Source: Alkalibacterium sp.
GTDB taxonomy: Bacteria > Bacillota > Bacilli > Lactobacillales > Carnobacteriaceae_A
DNA: 64,000 nt
Assembly (NCBI GenBank): GCA_020832185.1
Contig: JAFIFE010000014.1
Span: 310,001-374,000 of the forward strand
Reading direction: 5' to 3'
Shown here: positions 25,719-35,925 of the stretch, piece by piece
How positions within the stretch are numbered: position 1 is the first letter of the stretch
How the letters are laid out: every line of letters begins with the position of its first letter
Program-made: the position numbers and the translations under genes
The notes under the pieces: generated by a model
The model's input: only the letters and a program-made list of their open reading frames with translations
Database searches by the model: none
What the model was told of the DNA's origin: nothing

Positions 25719-26234
25719 TTATTTCTCACTTTTCGGTGCGAGCATCAAGAACATGCTGCGGCCATCCATTTTAGCCTTAGATTCAACTAGTGAAATATCA
25801 GATGTTTCTTCCGCCATACGTTCTAGCACTACACGTCCAATTTCCTTATGAGTAATAGCTCGTCCTCTGAAACGTATAGAGACTTTGACTTTATCGCCTT
25901 TTTCCAGAAACTTACGAGCGTTACGCAATTTAGTATCAAAATCATGGTCATCGATAGTTGGACTCAGACGAATCTCTTTAACGTTGACGATTTTCTGATT
26001 TTTTCTTGCTTCACGTTCTTTTTTCTGTTGTTCATAGCGATATTTACCGTAGTCCATTATACGTGCCACAGGTGGTTTCGCGTTAGGAGATACAAGTACA
26101 ACGTCTAAGTTAGCTTCTTCTGCTAAACGAATAGCTTCCTTACGTGATACTACCCCTATCTGTTCACCGTCCTTACCGATCAAACGCAGTTCGTTTGCAC
26201 GAATACGATCGTTGACAATCATGTCTTTAGCTAT
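25719..26234 (-). CDS. infC: translation initiation factor IF-3 with a probable AUA start codon
   Basis: A 171-residue IF-3, complete from [20 protein letters not shown] through the C-terminal domain ending [11 protein letters not shown] consensus ribosome site GGAGGTGA lies 8 bases before an ATA (26232-26234). The GTG inside that site is too close and the first ATG (four codons downstream) is too far, so I choose ATA. Non-standard starts on infC are known and allow IF-3 to limit its own synthesis. Two-domain length fits the family. Its leader carries an L20-type attenuator. Confidence 0.92.
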   Translation of the reverse strand: MAKDMIVNDRIRANELRLIGKDGEQIGVVSRKEAIRLAEEANLDVVLVSPNAKPPVARIMDYGKYRYEQQKKEREARKNQKIVNVKEIRLSPTIDDHDFDTKLRNARKFLEKGDKVKVSIRFRGRAITHKEIGRVVLERMAEETSDISLVESKAKMDGRSMFLMLAPKSEK

Positions 26235-26424
26235 GGTGGTCACCTCCAAAGTATTTGCGAGAAAAGCACAGAAAAAGACGGATCTTCTAAACACTAGAAG
26301 TCCCGCCTTTTCTCCGCATCAAGCATATACAATCATATGCTCATTTTATATACGTCCATATCTGCCCAGGGATTATTTTATCCTCTAAGGCGAGAAGCGG
26401 GGGCTTCTGCTTTGTTTTCTCAAC
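26235..26424 (-). promoter_or_regulatory. L20-type leader of infC-rpmI-rplT with attenuator
   Basis: About 190 bases of leader. The attenuator hairpin is at 26272-26312: AAAAGGCGGGACTTCT pairs with AGAAG-TCCGTCTTTT and is followed by TTTTT on the minus strand. An upstream segment AGAAGCCCCCGC (in 26390-26410) can pair with the 5' arm of that hairpin instead, giving an antiterminator or pseudoknot. In Bacillus, L20 binds such a leader and favours termination. Confidence 0.78.
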
Positions 26425-26430
26425 TTTTAT

Positions 26431-26459
26431 ATCTTACCATGTACATCCGACAGAGTCAA
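26431..26459 (-). promoter_or_regulatory. infC operon promoter
   Basis: TTGACT, 17 bases, TAAGAT with a TG upstream of the -10 on the minus strand, directly after the thrS stop. Confidence 0.78.
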
Positions 26460-26473
26460 ATGAATAATGCACA

Positions 26474-28405
26474 TTACTTAGAATTCTCTTCAACCATCGA
26501 TTGAATAAATACGTCTACTGGAATCGTTTCTGTATTTTTCTCTCCGTATTTACGGACAGCAATACTGCTATCTTCCATCTCGCTATCACCTATAACCAGC
26601 TGATACGGTATTTTAAGAGTCTGTGCTTCACGAATTTTATAGCCCATTTTTTCATTACGCATATCTACTTCTACACGTAATCCTTTAGAAGCCATTTTTT
26701 CCTGTAATTTTTGTGCGTAGTCTCCATGAATATCTAAATTAACTGGAATGATTTTTGCCTGGACAGGTGCAAGCCATGTAGGAAATGCGCCTTTATATCG
26801 CTCGATCAGGTAGGCTACAAATCGTTCCATAGTCGAAACAACCCCGCGGTGAATGACGACTGGTCTATGTGAGTCCTGTCCATCTTCTCCCACATAAGTT
26901 AAGTCAAATCGTTCGGGCAGCAAGAAATCTAATTGAACAGTCGAAAGCGTCTCTTCGATTCCCATTGCTGTTTTCACTTGTACGTCAAGTTTCGGTCCGT
27001 AGAATGCCGCTTCTCCAGTTGCTTCAAAATAATCAAGTCCCATGTCGTCCAGAGTCTCTTTCAGCATGGATTCTGCTTTCTCCCACATTTCATCATCATC
27101 AAAATATTTTTCCGTATTCTCAGGATCACGGTAGCTTAATCTGAATCTGTAGTCTTTGATATCAAAATCATCATATACAGCCAGCATCAACTTAACCACT
27201 CTACTGAATTCTTCTTTGATCTGATCGGGTCTGACAAAGACATGAGCATCATTAAGGGTCATTTCTCTTACACGTTGAAGCCCAGACAATGCGCCACTCT
27301 TTTCGTATCGATGCATTTGACCAAGTTCTGCAATTCGAATCGGCAAGTCACGGTAACTTCTGACATCATTTTTGAATACCATCATGTGATGCGGACAGTT
27401 CATCGGACGAAGAACAAGCATTTCTCCATCTCCCATATCCATTGGAGGGAACATGTCTTCATGGTAATGTGCCCAGTGACCGGATTTTTTATAGAAATCA
27501 ACATTGGCCATGATTGGTGTATATACGTGCTGATACCCCAGACTGATTTCTTTGTCCGTAATATAGCGTTCAATCGTTCGTCTGATTGTTGCCCCTTTTG
27601 GTAACCAGAAAGGAAGGCCTGAACCGACTTCGGGTGAAAGCATGAATAAGTCCAGTTCTTTCCCTAGTTTACGGTGGTCACGCTGTTTAGCTTCTTCACG
27701 CATTTTAATGTATTCTTTCAAAGCTTTTTTGTCAAAAAATGCCGTCCCGTAAACACGCTGCATCATTTTGTTGTTAGAGTTCCCTCTCCAGTATGCGCCA
27801 GCTAATGACAATAGTTTAAATACTTGGATACGTCCTGTAGATGGAACATGGATTCCTTTACACAAATCCACAAATTCTCCCTGTTCATACACAGTCAATG
27901 CGTCTTCTTCAGGCAGGTCAGTGATCAGCTCCACTTTATATGGATCATCTTTAAATAACTCCAGTGCATCTTCGCGGGTAATATTTTTTCTAACGATTGG
28001 CAGATTTTCTTTTACAATAGCCATCATCTCGTCTTCGATTTTTCCTAAATCTTCCTCTGTAATAGGATGTTCGGTATCTGTATCATAATAAAATCCGTTT
28101 TCGATGGCGGGTCCTACTCCAAACTTGACATCCGGGAATAGACGCTTGATTGCTTGAGCCATTAAGTGAGCAGTGGAGTGACGCAAGACAGATAAAGCAT
28201 CTTCATGATCAGGTGTCACGATTTCCAAAGCCCCATCTTCATTCAGTGGCTGATTAAAGTCAACTAGTACACCATTCCATTTTGCAGCCAGCCCTTTTTT
28301 CTCTAAAGATTTTGCAATGTCTCCAGCAATGTCTTTAGGTGTTGTTCCCTGCTTTACTTCTCGTGATGAACCATCAGGCAGTGTAACTTTCAGTAATTCT
28401 GACAT
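26474..28405 (-). CDS. thrS: threonyl-tRNA synthetase
   Basis: A 643-residue class II synthetase. Order: TGS domain (about 1-62), editing domain with HSTAHL (about 77) and CKGIH (about 182), catalytic core with the motif 2 region [20 protein letters not shown] and [10 protein letters not shown] (motif 3), and a C-terminal anticodon-binding domain. AGGAGGAG precedes the ATG. Transcription is controlled by a T-box leader. Confidence 0.98.
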   Translation of the reverse strand: MSELLKVTLPDGSSREVKQGTTPKDIAGDIAKSLEKKGLAAKWNGVLVDFNQPLNEDGALEIVTPDHEDALSVLRHSTAHLMAQAIKRLFPDVKFGVGPAIENGFYYDTDTEHPITEEDLGKIEDEMMAIVKENLPIVRKNITREDALELFKDDPYKVELITDLPEEDALTVYEQGEFVDLCKGIHVPSTGRIQVFKLLSLAGAYWRGNSNNKMMQRVYGTAFFDKKALKEYIKMREEAKQRDHRKLGKELDLFMLSPEVGSGLPFWLPKGATIRRTIERYITDKEISLGYQHVYTPIMANVDFYKKSGHWAHYHEDMFPPMDMGDGEMLVLRPMNCPHHMMVFKNDVRSYRDLPIRIAELGQMHRYEKSGALSGLQRVREMTLNDAHVFVRPDQIKEEFSRVVKLMLAVYDDFDIKDYRFRLSYRDPENTEKYFDDDEMWEKAESMLKETLDDMGLDYFEATGEAAFYGPKLDVQVKTAMGIEETLSTVQLDFLLPERFDLTYVGEDGQDSHRPVVIHRGVVSTMERFVAYLIERYKGAFPTWLAPVQAKIIPVNLDIHGDYAQKLQEKMASKGLRVEVDMRNEKMGYKIREAQTLKIPYQLVIGDSEMEDSSIAVRKYGEKNTETIPVDVFIQSMVEENSK

Positions 28406-28437
28406 TAAATCTCCTCCTATTATAAGTAATAAACATC

Positions 28438-28693
28438 AAAAAAGTCCCATTGAATAAGTCTGCTTATCCAATGGGACGTCAAATATACGTGGTTCCACCC
28501 AAGTTTATAGACAGGTTGGGCATTCCCGTCCAGTCTAATCTCTTTCTCTTTAACGCAGAGTATACGGCTGATCCTACTTTATTCAAAGCAGCACTCGAAA
28601 GGGGTCAATGATAAATAAATTGAAAACTTTCAGCTAGTGTTTTCATCTCTTTTTTTAATCTTTACCAATGGTGTCTTTCTCATAGTGGACATA
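28438..28693 (-). promoter_or_regulatory. T-box leader of thrS
   Basis: The conserved T-box sequence GGGTGGAACCACG is at 28488-28500 (minus strand), followed by a terminator hairpin GTCCCATTG / CAATGGGAC (28444-28477) and TTTTTT. Upstream are a purine-rich stem I region and a stem III-like hairpin (28508-28535). Uncharged tRNA-Thr would favour the antiterminator. An ACC triplet at 28603-28605 is a candidate specifier, which I could not confirm. This fills the 331-base gap between dnaI and thrS. Confidence 0.9.
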
Positions 28694-28699
28694 TTTACT

Positions 28700-28705
28700 A
28701 TTATA
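28700..28705 (-). promoter_or_regulatory. -10 box of the thrS transcript
   Basis: TATAAT on the minus strand about 7 bases before the presumed T-box start. No clear -35 is visible. Confidence 0.5.
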
Positions 28706-28736
28706 GGTAGTACTCTATCATGTTTACCGCTTCAAA

Positions 28737-29672
28737 TCAACGTCTATTTTGCCTTCTGTTCTCACCTGACATTTCTATCTCTTCAGATAAAAAGCGAATG
28801 CGCTCCATAATACGTTTGGCTTTAAGAGGTTCTGTTTCTCCTCTTTGAGTAACGCTCAGATGTTCTTTTTCAAGCTGATCCATTCCGAAGTTGGATGTAA
28901 AGAATGTAGGTAATTCTTCCTGCATTCTGAACTGTAAAATGACTCCCAGCACATCGTCTCGAATCCATGAAGACATTGAATCCGCTCCAATATCATCGAT
29001 CATCAGTATTTCAGCTTTTTTTAACTGATTCAATTTTTCTTCTGTCGTATTGTTTCCAATAGAGTTCTTCATCTCAACAGCAAACGTAGGAAAATGAACT
29101 AAGGTCGATGAATGCCCGTGTTCTGACAGTTCATGTGCAAGTCCGCCTAAAAGGAATGTTTTCCCCACACCAAATGGTCCCTGAAGGTATAAAGCCTTAT
29201 GAAAGGACTTTGGATTCTCAATATAATCATCAATAAACGTAATGACTTTTTCAAATGCTTCCTGTCTCTTACGTGTGGTTTCAAAATCTTCCAGTCTTGC
29301 CTCTTTTAAATCTTTGGGCATATAGAGAGATTTTATTCTGTTCTTGATTTTATCTTGTTTTTGCTTGGTATATAATTCCTGAGTTGGCACATAAGTGACA
29401 TCTATCCGGTGATTATTTACTATCAGTTTAGGCTGATACCCCGGAGCCAGACTATTGTCTCGTGATTCAGCTTTCTTCTTCTCTGAGACATACTCATACA
29501 GTTTGGATGCACTTCGTTCAATGCCTTCCTGGTTAAGTGAGTCTTTATTGTCAGCAATGAATTTTCTGACGTCCGGATCTTTCAGAACATCATTATTCAT
29601 TATTTGACTGAACATTTCATTTGCTTTAGATGAATCCATTAATTTTGCTAATTGATCTTTTATACTATCCAC
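28737..29672 (-). CDS. dnaI: primosomal protein DnaI (helicase loader)
   Basis: A 311-residue AAA+ helicase loader of the DnaC/IstB family. It has an N-terminal helicase-binding helical part (about 1-90), Walker A GPFGVGKT near residue 166 and Walker B ILMIDDIGAD near 228. With DnaB and DnaD it loads the replicative helicase at oriC and PriA sites. It starts at the dnaB stop codon (one shared base), as in Bacillus. Confidence 0.96.
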   Translation of the reverse strand: MDSIKDQLAKLMDSSKANEMFSQIMNNDVLKDPDVRKFIADNKDSLNQEGIERSASKLYEYVSEKKKAESRDNSLAPGYQPKLIVNNHRIDVTYVPTQELYTKQKQDKIKNRIKSLYMPKDLKEARLEDFETTRKRQEAFEKVITFIDDYIENPKSFHKALYLQGPFGVGKTFLLGGLAHELSEHGHSSTLVHFPTFAVEMKNSIGNNTTEEKLNQLKKAEILMIDDIGADSMSSWIRDDVLGVILQFRMQEELPTFFTSNFGMDQLEKEHLSVTQRGETEPLKAKRIMERIRFLSEEIEMSGENRRQNRR

Positions 29673-31063
29673 TACGAATCACCACTCTTTTTATTTCGTA
29701 TTCTCTTCAATTTCTCTTTAAATGCCGCTTCTTCCTCTGTGCTTAAGCGCTCATCTTTTTCTGCAGTCTGTGTAGCCCAGTCAGGAAGCGTTTCTTTTCT
29801 GGCATGAGTCGCTTTGCTTTTTGACTTTGAGTAACTCTGCCTTGGTTGAGGTTGCTGCTTTTCTTTGAAAGAGGCGTACAACTGCTTTACTTTCTGCATG
29901 GCCTCTTCCGGCGTTTTCACGTGGCTTTGTGCCCAGTCATTAGCTATTTTAGTCGCTAAACCTTTTTCAAGCGTCGGCGCATCTTTTATGATCAGCAGAT
30001 AATTCAGCAATATATTGATAACTGCCGTTGATAACGGAGCATTCTCGACGAGCTCTTTCAAAAGCCAGGTCTCGTTTGACGTGACAAATCCACCTTTTTG
30101 CTGCTTGATCGATTTCAAATACCCATAAGGATTCATTTGCTCCGCATGTAAAATAATTTCGATTTCTTCTCTGGAAAAGCCTTTCTGCTTTAACTGATTC
30201 ACATGATAGTCATTATTTTCAGATGAATCCGACACTTTTACAGACTCTTTTGTCTTTTTCTGTTTTAAATAGCGCTTTTGAATGAGTGCTGTCAGTTTAT
30301 TTTCATCCACTTTCCCACTGGAAATATCTGCAGCTTCCAGTACAAACTTCTGCATCTCCAGTTCGTTTATGTCATAAATAACGTGGAATGTGTATATCAG
30401 CTTCTTTATACTGAGTGTCAGTGATGAGCTGTTGATATAGTGCTTATTCAACCCCTCAATAAAAAAGGACCAGTCAAATTGTTCACTTTTCATTGCCTGC
30501 TCTGTGATCGATTCGCTTGAGTGTTTCTCTCCCTCGTCATTGTCGATTGTTTCACTCATTTTTTTCATGTCGATATGAATGACATCCAAAAATGATTTAG
30601 TTACTTCACTGTACTCTTTTAAGTTTTGAGACTGGACTTTAAATCGTTCTTCCAGATCTTTAACCATTCTTTCTCCAACTTTTTCAATCAGCATCATTTT
30701 CATCATGGAGTCAGCAAAAAACTGATGAGGATTCATAGGCGCTTCAAGTGCCAGTGCGTAGCTCGATTCATCTGAAGTATGTTTAAATACTCTAAGCAAT
30801 CCGTAGGCTTCCAGTTTTATGCGTGCCTGATAATAGTCTTTTACGCCGCAATTTAATTGTATAAGGATGTCAGACAACATCATCTCTACTTTGACTGACT
30901 GATCCAGATACTCTTTCATTACAAGATATAGACTCATTGCCTCATGACCTATCAGAGGGTGATATAGAGAAACAAGAGATTTCACGTGCACATCTGAAAG
31001 GATCGTGAACTTCATTAAAGTGACCGTATCTTTTGGACTGATTGTTTGCCAGGGGTAATTCAT
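29672..31063 (-). CDS. dnaB: replication initiation and membrane attachment protein DnaB
   Basis: A 463-residue protein of the Firmicutes DnaB/DnaD type (not the helicase called DnaB in E. coli). The N-terminal winged-helix-like domain begins MNYPWQTISPKDT, and DDBH2-type repeats lie around 195-280 and 300-420 (including KGFSREEIEIILHA and NPYGYLKSI). The C-terminal tail is basic and Gln-rich. Together with dnaI it forms the replication-restart pair, downstream of nrdR. Confidence 0.93.
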   Translation of the reverse strand: MNYPWQTISPKDTVTLMKFTILSDVHVKSLVSLYHPLIGHEAMSLYLVMKEYLDQSVKVEMMLSDILIQLNCGVKDYYQARIKLEAYGLLRVFKHTSDESSYALALEAPMNPHQFFADSMMKMMLIEKVGERMVKDLEERFKVQSQNLKEYSEVTKSFLDVIHIDMKKMSETIDNDEGEKHSSESITEQAMKSEQFDWSFFIEGLNKHYINSSSLTLSIKKLIYTFHVIYDINELEMQKFVLEAADISSGKVDENKLTALIQKRYLKQKKTKESVKVSDSSENNDYHVNQLKQKGFSREEIEIILHAEQMNPYGYLKSIKQQKGGFVTSNETWLLKELVENAPLSTAVINILLNYLLIIKDAPTLEKGLATKIANDWAQSHVKTPEEAMQKVKQLYASFKEKQQPQPRQSYSKSKSKATHARKETLPDWATQTAEKDERLSTEEEAAFKEKLKRIRNKKSGDS

Positions 31064-31084
31064 TCTTTATTATCCTTCCATTAC

Positions 31085-31552
31085 TTACTCATGCTCTTTC
31101 CTTTTTTTCTCAAGTTCCTGCATTTCCTGCATAAATACGCCAATATCTTTGAACTGTCTATATACACTTGCAAATCTGATATATGCCACATCGTCGAGGT
31201 GAGCTAACTCCTCCATGACATATTCCCCAATTTTAGTTGACGGTACCTCGCTTGCACCGTGATCTCTAATTTTGTATTCTACCTTATTAACGATTTTTTC
31301 TTGTTCAGCAGCTGTCACTGGCCTTTTTTCGCAGGCTCTGCGTATCCCTCTTAAGAGTTTTTCACGACTGAACTCTTCCCTGTTTCCATTTTTCTTTACC
31401 ACAAGAATCGGGCTTTGCTCTATTCGCTCAAATGTAGTAAAGCGAAATAAACATTCTTCACATTCTCTTCGACGTCTTATGGCTTTACCGTCGTCTGCCG
31501 GGCGACTATCGACCACTCTGCTTCCATTATGTTGACATTTTGGACAATGCAT
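31085..31552 (-). CDS. nrdR: transcriptional repressor NrdR
   Basis: A 155-residue ribonucleotide reductase repressor. A four-cysteine zinc ribbon (CPKC at residues 3-6, CEEC at about 31-34) is followed by an ATP-cone (residues about 48-138) that senses ATP/dATP. Upstream of dnaB-dnaI, as in many Firmicutes. The ribosome site is weak (GAGCGGA). Confidence 0.97.
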   Translation of the reverse strand: MHCPKCQHNGSRVVDSRPADDGKAIRRRRECEECLFRFTTFERIEQSPILVVKKNGNREEFSREKLLRGIRRACEKRPVTAAEQEKIVNKVEYKIRDHGASEVPSTKIGEYVMEELAHLDDVAYIRFASVYRQFKDIGVFMQEMQELEKKRKEHE

Positions 31553-31612
31553 ATCCGCTCAGTCCTTTACTTTGAATTATTACCGATAGTATACCATATA
31601 AACAGGAGTGAG

Positions 31613-32209
31613 CTAATACCCTTTCTCAGTTAACCAGTTGTCCAGCTGTTCATGGGTCTCTTCTATTGTTCCATTGTTATTAATGATACTATCAGCCCTA
31701 TCCCGTTTAGAGTCCATGGGCTGTTGAGAGCTGATCCTGCTTAGAGCTTCTGTTTTAGATATCTGATCTCTGCTCATTAATCGCTCTAATTGGGTCGTTT
31801 CATCTGTTGTTATGACCATGATTTCATCTACTTCTGATTCGTACCCTGCTTCAAACAGGAGAGGAATATCTAAAACAATCAACGGGTGGCCCGCATCGAT
31901 ATACGCTTGTTTCTCTGATCGAATCCAGTTAAAAATATCTTTTCGAACAATTGCATTCAGTTGATCCATCTTATCTTTATCATTAAAGACAATAGAGCCG
32001 AGTTTTCTGCGATTGATCGTTTTGTCCTTATTAACTATCTGACTGCCAAATAGTTCAACAGCCTTTTGGTATGCCCTATTTCCAGGTTCCATTACGACTC
32101 TTGCTCCAATGTCTGCATCGACGACAGGTATATTTCTCTTTTTGAAAAATGCGCTTGCTGCTGACTTCCCAGTCGCTATGCCACCAGTAAGTCCTAAAAT
32201 AAATGCCAT
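31613..32209 (-). CDS. coaE: dephospho-CoA kinase
   Basis: A 198-residue P-loop kinase for the last step of CoA synthesis. Walker A is GLTGGIATGKS (residues 6-16), and VVDADIGAR and VLDIPLLFE are the CoaE hallmarks. Follows mutM by 19 bases, the usual polA-mutM-coaE order. Confidence 0.97.
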   Translation of the reverse strand: MAFILGLTGGIATGKSAASAFFKKRNIPVVDADIGARVVMEPGNRAYQKAVELFGSQIVNKDKTINRRKLGSIVFNDKDKMDQLNAIVRKDIFNWIRSEKQAYIDAGHPLIVLDIPLLFEAGYESEVDEIMVITTDETTQLERLMSRDQISKTEALSRISSQQPMDSKRDRADSIINNNGTIEETHEQLDNWLTEKGY

Positions 32210-32228
32210 ATGATCATTCCCACTCTAC

Positions 32229-33050
32229 TTAGATTTGACAAGTCGGACAGTAGTGAGTCCCTCTTTGAGCTACTTTTATTTTACTTATGGGCGTCTGACA
32301 GTTAACACACAGCTTGCCCGTTTTCCCGTAAACAGTTAAATTCTGTTGATAATTCCCTCCTTTTCCATGTGCATTCGAGTAAGTGCGGATCGTTGTCCCA
32401 CCAGCCCTCACTGCTTTCTGCATAATATCGATAATAGATCCATGCAGCGCTTTTATTTCGGCAGGGCTAAGAGATTCGCCTGCACGTTCAGGGTGTATTT
32501 TGGATGCAAACAAGATTTCATCGGCATATATATTTCCGATCCCCGCAACCATTTTCTGATCGAGCAGACACGATTTAACTGACCGCTTTCTGGTGTTCAA
32601 AAACTGACTGAGCCATTGCACAGACAACGCCTCCGCTACTGGCTCTGGCCCTAATGTACTTAAAGACGGATGGCTGAGCAGGTTATCTTTCTCCACCAGA
32701 CTCATTCGTCCAAACTTCCTGACATCCAGGTACCGTAATTCTTCCCCGGTATCCAATCTGAAGATAACATGAGTGTGTTTAGTTAGTGGCTTTGATGCTT
32801 CTTCTACTCTAAACTTTCCTTCCATTCTCAGATGACTGATAAGGACATGCGTATCGAGAATAAAAAGGAGAAACTTCCCTCTCCTTTCGATCGACTCAAT
32901 GCGCTGTCCACTGATAGTCGATTGAAAAGTCCCATCGGCTGGATCCTTTATAATGTTATCCCAGAGGACTGTAACCGCCTCTATCTTTCTATTAAGAACT
33001 AAGTCTTTCAATCCATTCTTCACATTCTCTACTTCTGGTAATTCCGGCAT
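32229..33050 (-). CDS. mutM: formamidopyrimidine-DNA glycosylase (Fpg)
   Basis: A 273-residue 8-oxoguanine glycosylase/AP lyase. After the Met it begins PELPEVENV, with the catalytic Pro and Glu at the processed N-terminus, so the start must be ATG 33050 even though the frame continues 13 codons upstream. A helix-two-turn-helix region includes GIGNIYADEILF, and a C-terminal zinc finger (CVNC ... CPTC) closes the protein. Between polA and coaE. Confidence 0.97.
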   Translation of the reverse strand: MPELPEVENVKNGLKDLVLNRKIEAVTVLWDNIIKDPADGTFQSTISGQRIESIERRGKFLLFILDTHVLISHLRMEGKFRVEEASKPLTKHTHVIFRLDTGEELRYLDVRKFGRMSLVEKDNLLSHPSLSTLGPEPVAEALSVQWLSQFLNTRKRSVKSCLLDQKMVAGIGNIYADEILFASKIHPERAGESLSPAEIKALHGSIIDIMQKAVRAGGTTIRTYSNAHGKGGNYQQNLTVYGKTGKLCVNCQTPISKIKVAQRGTHYCPTCQI

Positions 33051-33087
33051 GAACACATCGCAACCTTCTATATACTTTTTTATAAAC

Positions 33088-33116
33088 AAAAGAAGCGAGA
33101 ATACTCTCGCTCTTTT
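33088..33116 (-). terminator. hairpin after polA
   Basis: Stem AGCGAGA / TCTCGCT with a 4-base loop and TCTTTT on the minus strand, between the polA stop (33123) and mutM start. It may be only partly effective, since mutM follows closely. Confidence 0.6.
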
Positions 33117-33122
33117 ATGACC

Positions 33123-35786
33123 TTATTTAGCTTCATACCAATTGTTGCCAAAACTGCTCTCAACTTTAAGTGGAACTGCCAGGTCAACAGTATGCTCCAT
33201 TACTTCTTTAACTAATGCTTCAATTCTTTCTACTTCATCTTCCGGCACTTCAAATATCAGTTCATCATGCACTTGAAGCAGCATCGTAGACTCGAGTCCT
33301 TCTTCCTTGATTCGCTTGTCCATTTCGATCATGGCCATTTTCAGGATGTCTGCTGCACTTCCCTGAATCGGGGTATTCATTGCTGTTCGTTCAGCAAACG
33401 AGCGTAAGTTAAAGTTACGTGAGTTGATATCTGGAAGATAGCGGCGACGATGGAACAGCGTTTCAACAAAGCCGTCTTCTTTCGCGTCTCTAATGACTGT
33501 GTCAATAAATTCTTTTACTCCAGGGAAACGCTCGAAGTACGTATCAATATACTCTTTCGCTTCTTTTCGAGTGATGTTCAAGTTCTGTGACAACCCGTAG
33601 TCACTGATTCCATAAACGATTCCAAAGTTGACTGCTTTTGCCTCACGTCTCATATCAGATGTAACGTCTTCAGCTTTTTCAATACCAAACACACGCATAG
33701 CTGTCGTCGTGTGGATATCCTCATTGTCCAGGAAAGCTTTAATTAGATGTTCATCCTTCGAGATATGTGCCAGAATGCGCAATTCTATCTGAGAATAATC
33801 GGATGCAAATATTTTCCATCCTTTTTCTCTCGCTACAAAAGCCTGTCTTATTTTGCGTCCCTCTTCCAATCGGATCGGAATATTTTGAAGGTTGGGGTCA
33901 ACTGAACTTAAACGACCGGTCCTCGCTACAGTCTGTAAATAACGGGTATGAATTTTACTCTTTTGAGGGTCGATTACTTTAAGCAAGCCCTCGATATACG
34001 TTGACTGAATTTTAGCAATCTGACGATAATGAAGGATATGCTCGACAATAGGCGCCTGATCCTTTAATTTCTCAAGAACATCCTGTGCAGTCGAATACCC
34101 AGTTTTAGTTTTTTTGATGACGGGATAACCCATTTTTTCAAATAGGATCACTCCCAGCTGCTTAGGCGAGTTGATGTTAAACGTCTCACCTGCTTCTTTA
34201 TAAATGGTTTCCTCAATTGTATCGAGCGTTTTTCTAAATTCTTCTTTCATCGTCTCAAGACGGCTGGCATCTGCTGTAATTCCTTGAATTTCCATTTCAG
34301 CTAAAACGATAGCCAAAGGCATCTCCATTTCTTTCAGCAAATCTTCCTGCTCATTCTCTTTCAATTCTTTCTCCATCGATTCAGACAGATGACAGATCCC
34401 TAGTACTTTCCGGGCAAGATGGTCATGCATTAATGCGCTGTCTTCGGGAACCTTTATTTTCTTCCCTTTTCCATAAACGACCTCATCTGGAGAAATTTGT
34501 TCATAGTGATGTTTTTTTGCTACATCCACAAAGTCCCCACTGCTGCTGTCCTCTGCTGTAAGCAAATAGGAAGCCAGCATGATATCAAAGGCCACACCGT
34601 TCAGTTTCATTCCTTTATGACTTAATGAAACATACGTCCTTTTCGCATCATAAATCAATTTTTTGTTTGTGTCACTTTCAATCCATTGTTTAAACGCCTC
34701 GGATTTGAACGCTGTTTGAGGATCCGTCACGTATAGCTGACCGGCTTTCCCCCAAGCGACTGAAACGATTTCAGACTGATGATAATTTTCACTCAGCATT
34801 TCAATGTAAAGAGCCATATCATCACTGAAGTGATCATTTGTGATTTCTTCCAGGAACGTATACTCTATTTCTTCAACATCTTCAGCCAACTGTTCCATGT
34901 ATTCCGCCGTATCTAATTTCTGCAGATGGGAATTGAAATCCATCTCTTTGTAAAAAGAGATCAGATGCTCCATGTTCAGTCCGTCATACTCTAATTTTTC
35001 CAGTTCAACGGTTATAGGCGCTTTAATATCGATCGTAGCTAATTTTTTACTTAAAAAAGCCGTCTCTTTATCTGCAATCAAGTATTCTTTTCGCTTGGAT
35101 TTTTTCATTTCATCGATATTCTCGTAGAGATTTTCAATTGATCCGTATTCATGCAGTAATTTCAGAGCTGTTTTATCCCCAATTTTAGTAACTCCTGGTA
35201 TATTATCTGATGCATCCCCCGCAAGGCCCTTCATATCGATAATCTGAATAGGTGATATTCCCATTTCCTCCATGATAGAATCCTTAGTATGTTCTTTTAG
35301 GTCGCTGACTCCTTTTTTAGTGATATCCACACGAATAGAGTCGGATGCCAGCTGTGTCAAGTCACGGTCACCGGTCAGAATCACTACTTCGAACCCTTTC
35401 GCTTCCGCTTCTCTAGATAAGGTTCCGATGATATCATCTGCTTCATAGTTTTCCAACTCATAACTTTGAAGACCAAAGCCCTTGAGTAAATCTTTCATAA
35501 ATGGAATTTGTTCTGAGAATTCAGATGGCATTTTTGAACGTCCACCTTTATACTCTTCAAAATACTTATGTCTGAATGTCGTCTTCCCTGCATCGAAGGC
35601 TACTAAAGCATGTGTAGGCTGCTCTTTATTAACGATGACTTCCAGCATATTATGGAACCCGTATAATGCATTCGTATGCAGCCCGTTTCTGTTTTTCATA
35701 CGTTCTATCTGGCTGTGGAGTCCGTAAAACGCTCTAAACGCGACACTGTGTCCATCAACTAGTAATAATTTCTTTTTATCTGTCAC
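33123..35786 (-). CDS. polA: DNA polymerase I
   Basis: An 887-residue enzyme. The 5'-3' exonuclease domain (about 1-300) has LVDGHSVAFRAFY and GLAGDASDNIPGV. The middle 3'-5' exonuclease domain lacks the usual metal-binding DxE and NxxxD residues, as in most Firmicutes. The polymerase domain has motif A DYSQIELR, motif B RREAKAVNFGIVYG and motif C VHDELIFE. I choose the GTG at 35786: GGGAG lies 9 bases before it, and the family begins M-T-x-K-K-K-L-x-L-V-D-G. The ATG three codons earlier touches the ribosome site. Confidence 0.95.
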   Translation of the reverse strand: MTDKKKLLLVDGHSVAFRAFYGLHSQIERMKNRNGLHTNALYGFHNMLEVIVNKEQPTHALVAFDAGKTTFRHKYFEEYKGGRSKMPSEFSEQIPFMKDLLKGFGLQSYELENYEADDIIGTLSREAEAKGFEVVILTGDRDLTQLASDSIRVDITKKGVSDLKEHTKDSIMEEMGISPIQIIDMKGLAGDASDNIPGVTKIGDKTALKLLHEYGSIENLYENIDEMKKSKRKEYLIADKETAFLSKKLATIDIKAPITVELEKLEYDGLNMEHLISFYKEMDFNSHLQKLDTAEYMEQLAEDVEEIEYTFLEEITNDHFSDDMALYIEMLSENYHQSEIVSVAWGKAGQLYVTDPQTAFKSEAFKQWIESDTNKKLIYDAKRTYVSLSHKGMKLNGVAFDIMLASYLLTAEDSSSGDFVDVAKKHHYEQISPDEVVYGKGKKIKVPEDSALMHDHLARKVLGICHLSESMEKELKENEQEDLLKEMEMPLAIVLAEMEIQGITADASRLETMKEEFRKTLDTIEETIYKEAGETFNINSPKQLGVILFEKMGYPVIKKTKTGYSTAQDVLEKLKDQAPIVEHILHYRQIAKIQSTYIEGLLKVIDPQKSKIHTRYLQTVARTGRLSSVDPNLQNIPIRLEEGRKIRQAFVAREKGWKIFASDYSQIELRILAHISKDEHLIKAFLDNEDIHTTTAMRVFGIEKAEDVTSDMRREAKAVNFGIVYGISDYGLSQNLNITRKEAKEYIDTYFERFPGVKEFIDTVIRDAKEDGFVETLFHRRRYLPDINSRNFNLRSFAERTAMNTPIQGSAADILKMAMIEMDKRIKEEGLESTMLLQVHDELIFEVPEDEVERIEALVKEVMEHTVDLAVPLKVESSFGNNWYEAK

Positions 35787-35843
35787 TCTCTTCATCTCCC
35801 AGTTTTACTTCCTAAGCCTATAGTATCAAAATTTGAGCAATAG

Positions 35844-35919
35844 AAAAAGAGAACGTTCTTAAACAGCAGGAACCTCTGATTGACTCAACGGTATTTCCTG
35901 CTTATTCAAGACCATTCTC
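35844..35919 (-). terminator. murC terminator
   Basis: A long imperfect hairpin (GAGAAC..TTC..GCAGGAA with its complement; about 20 paired positions) 7 bases after the murC stop, followed by T5 on the minus strand. Confidence 0.7.
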
Positions 35920-35925
35920 ATAATT

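Noticed and set aside
33123-35786. Loss of proofreading residues in DNA polymerase I as a novelty
   Set aside because: Inactive 3'-5' exonuclease domains are usual in Firmicutes PolA.
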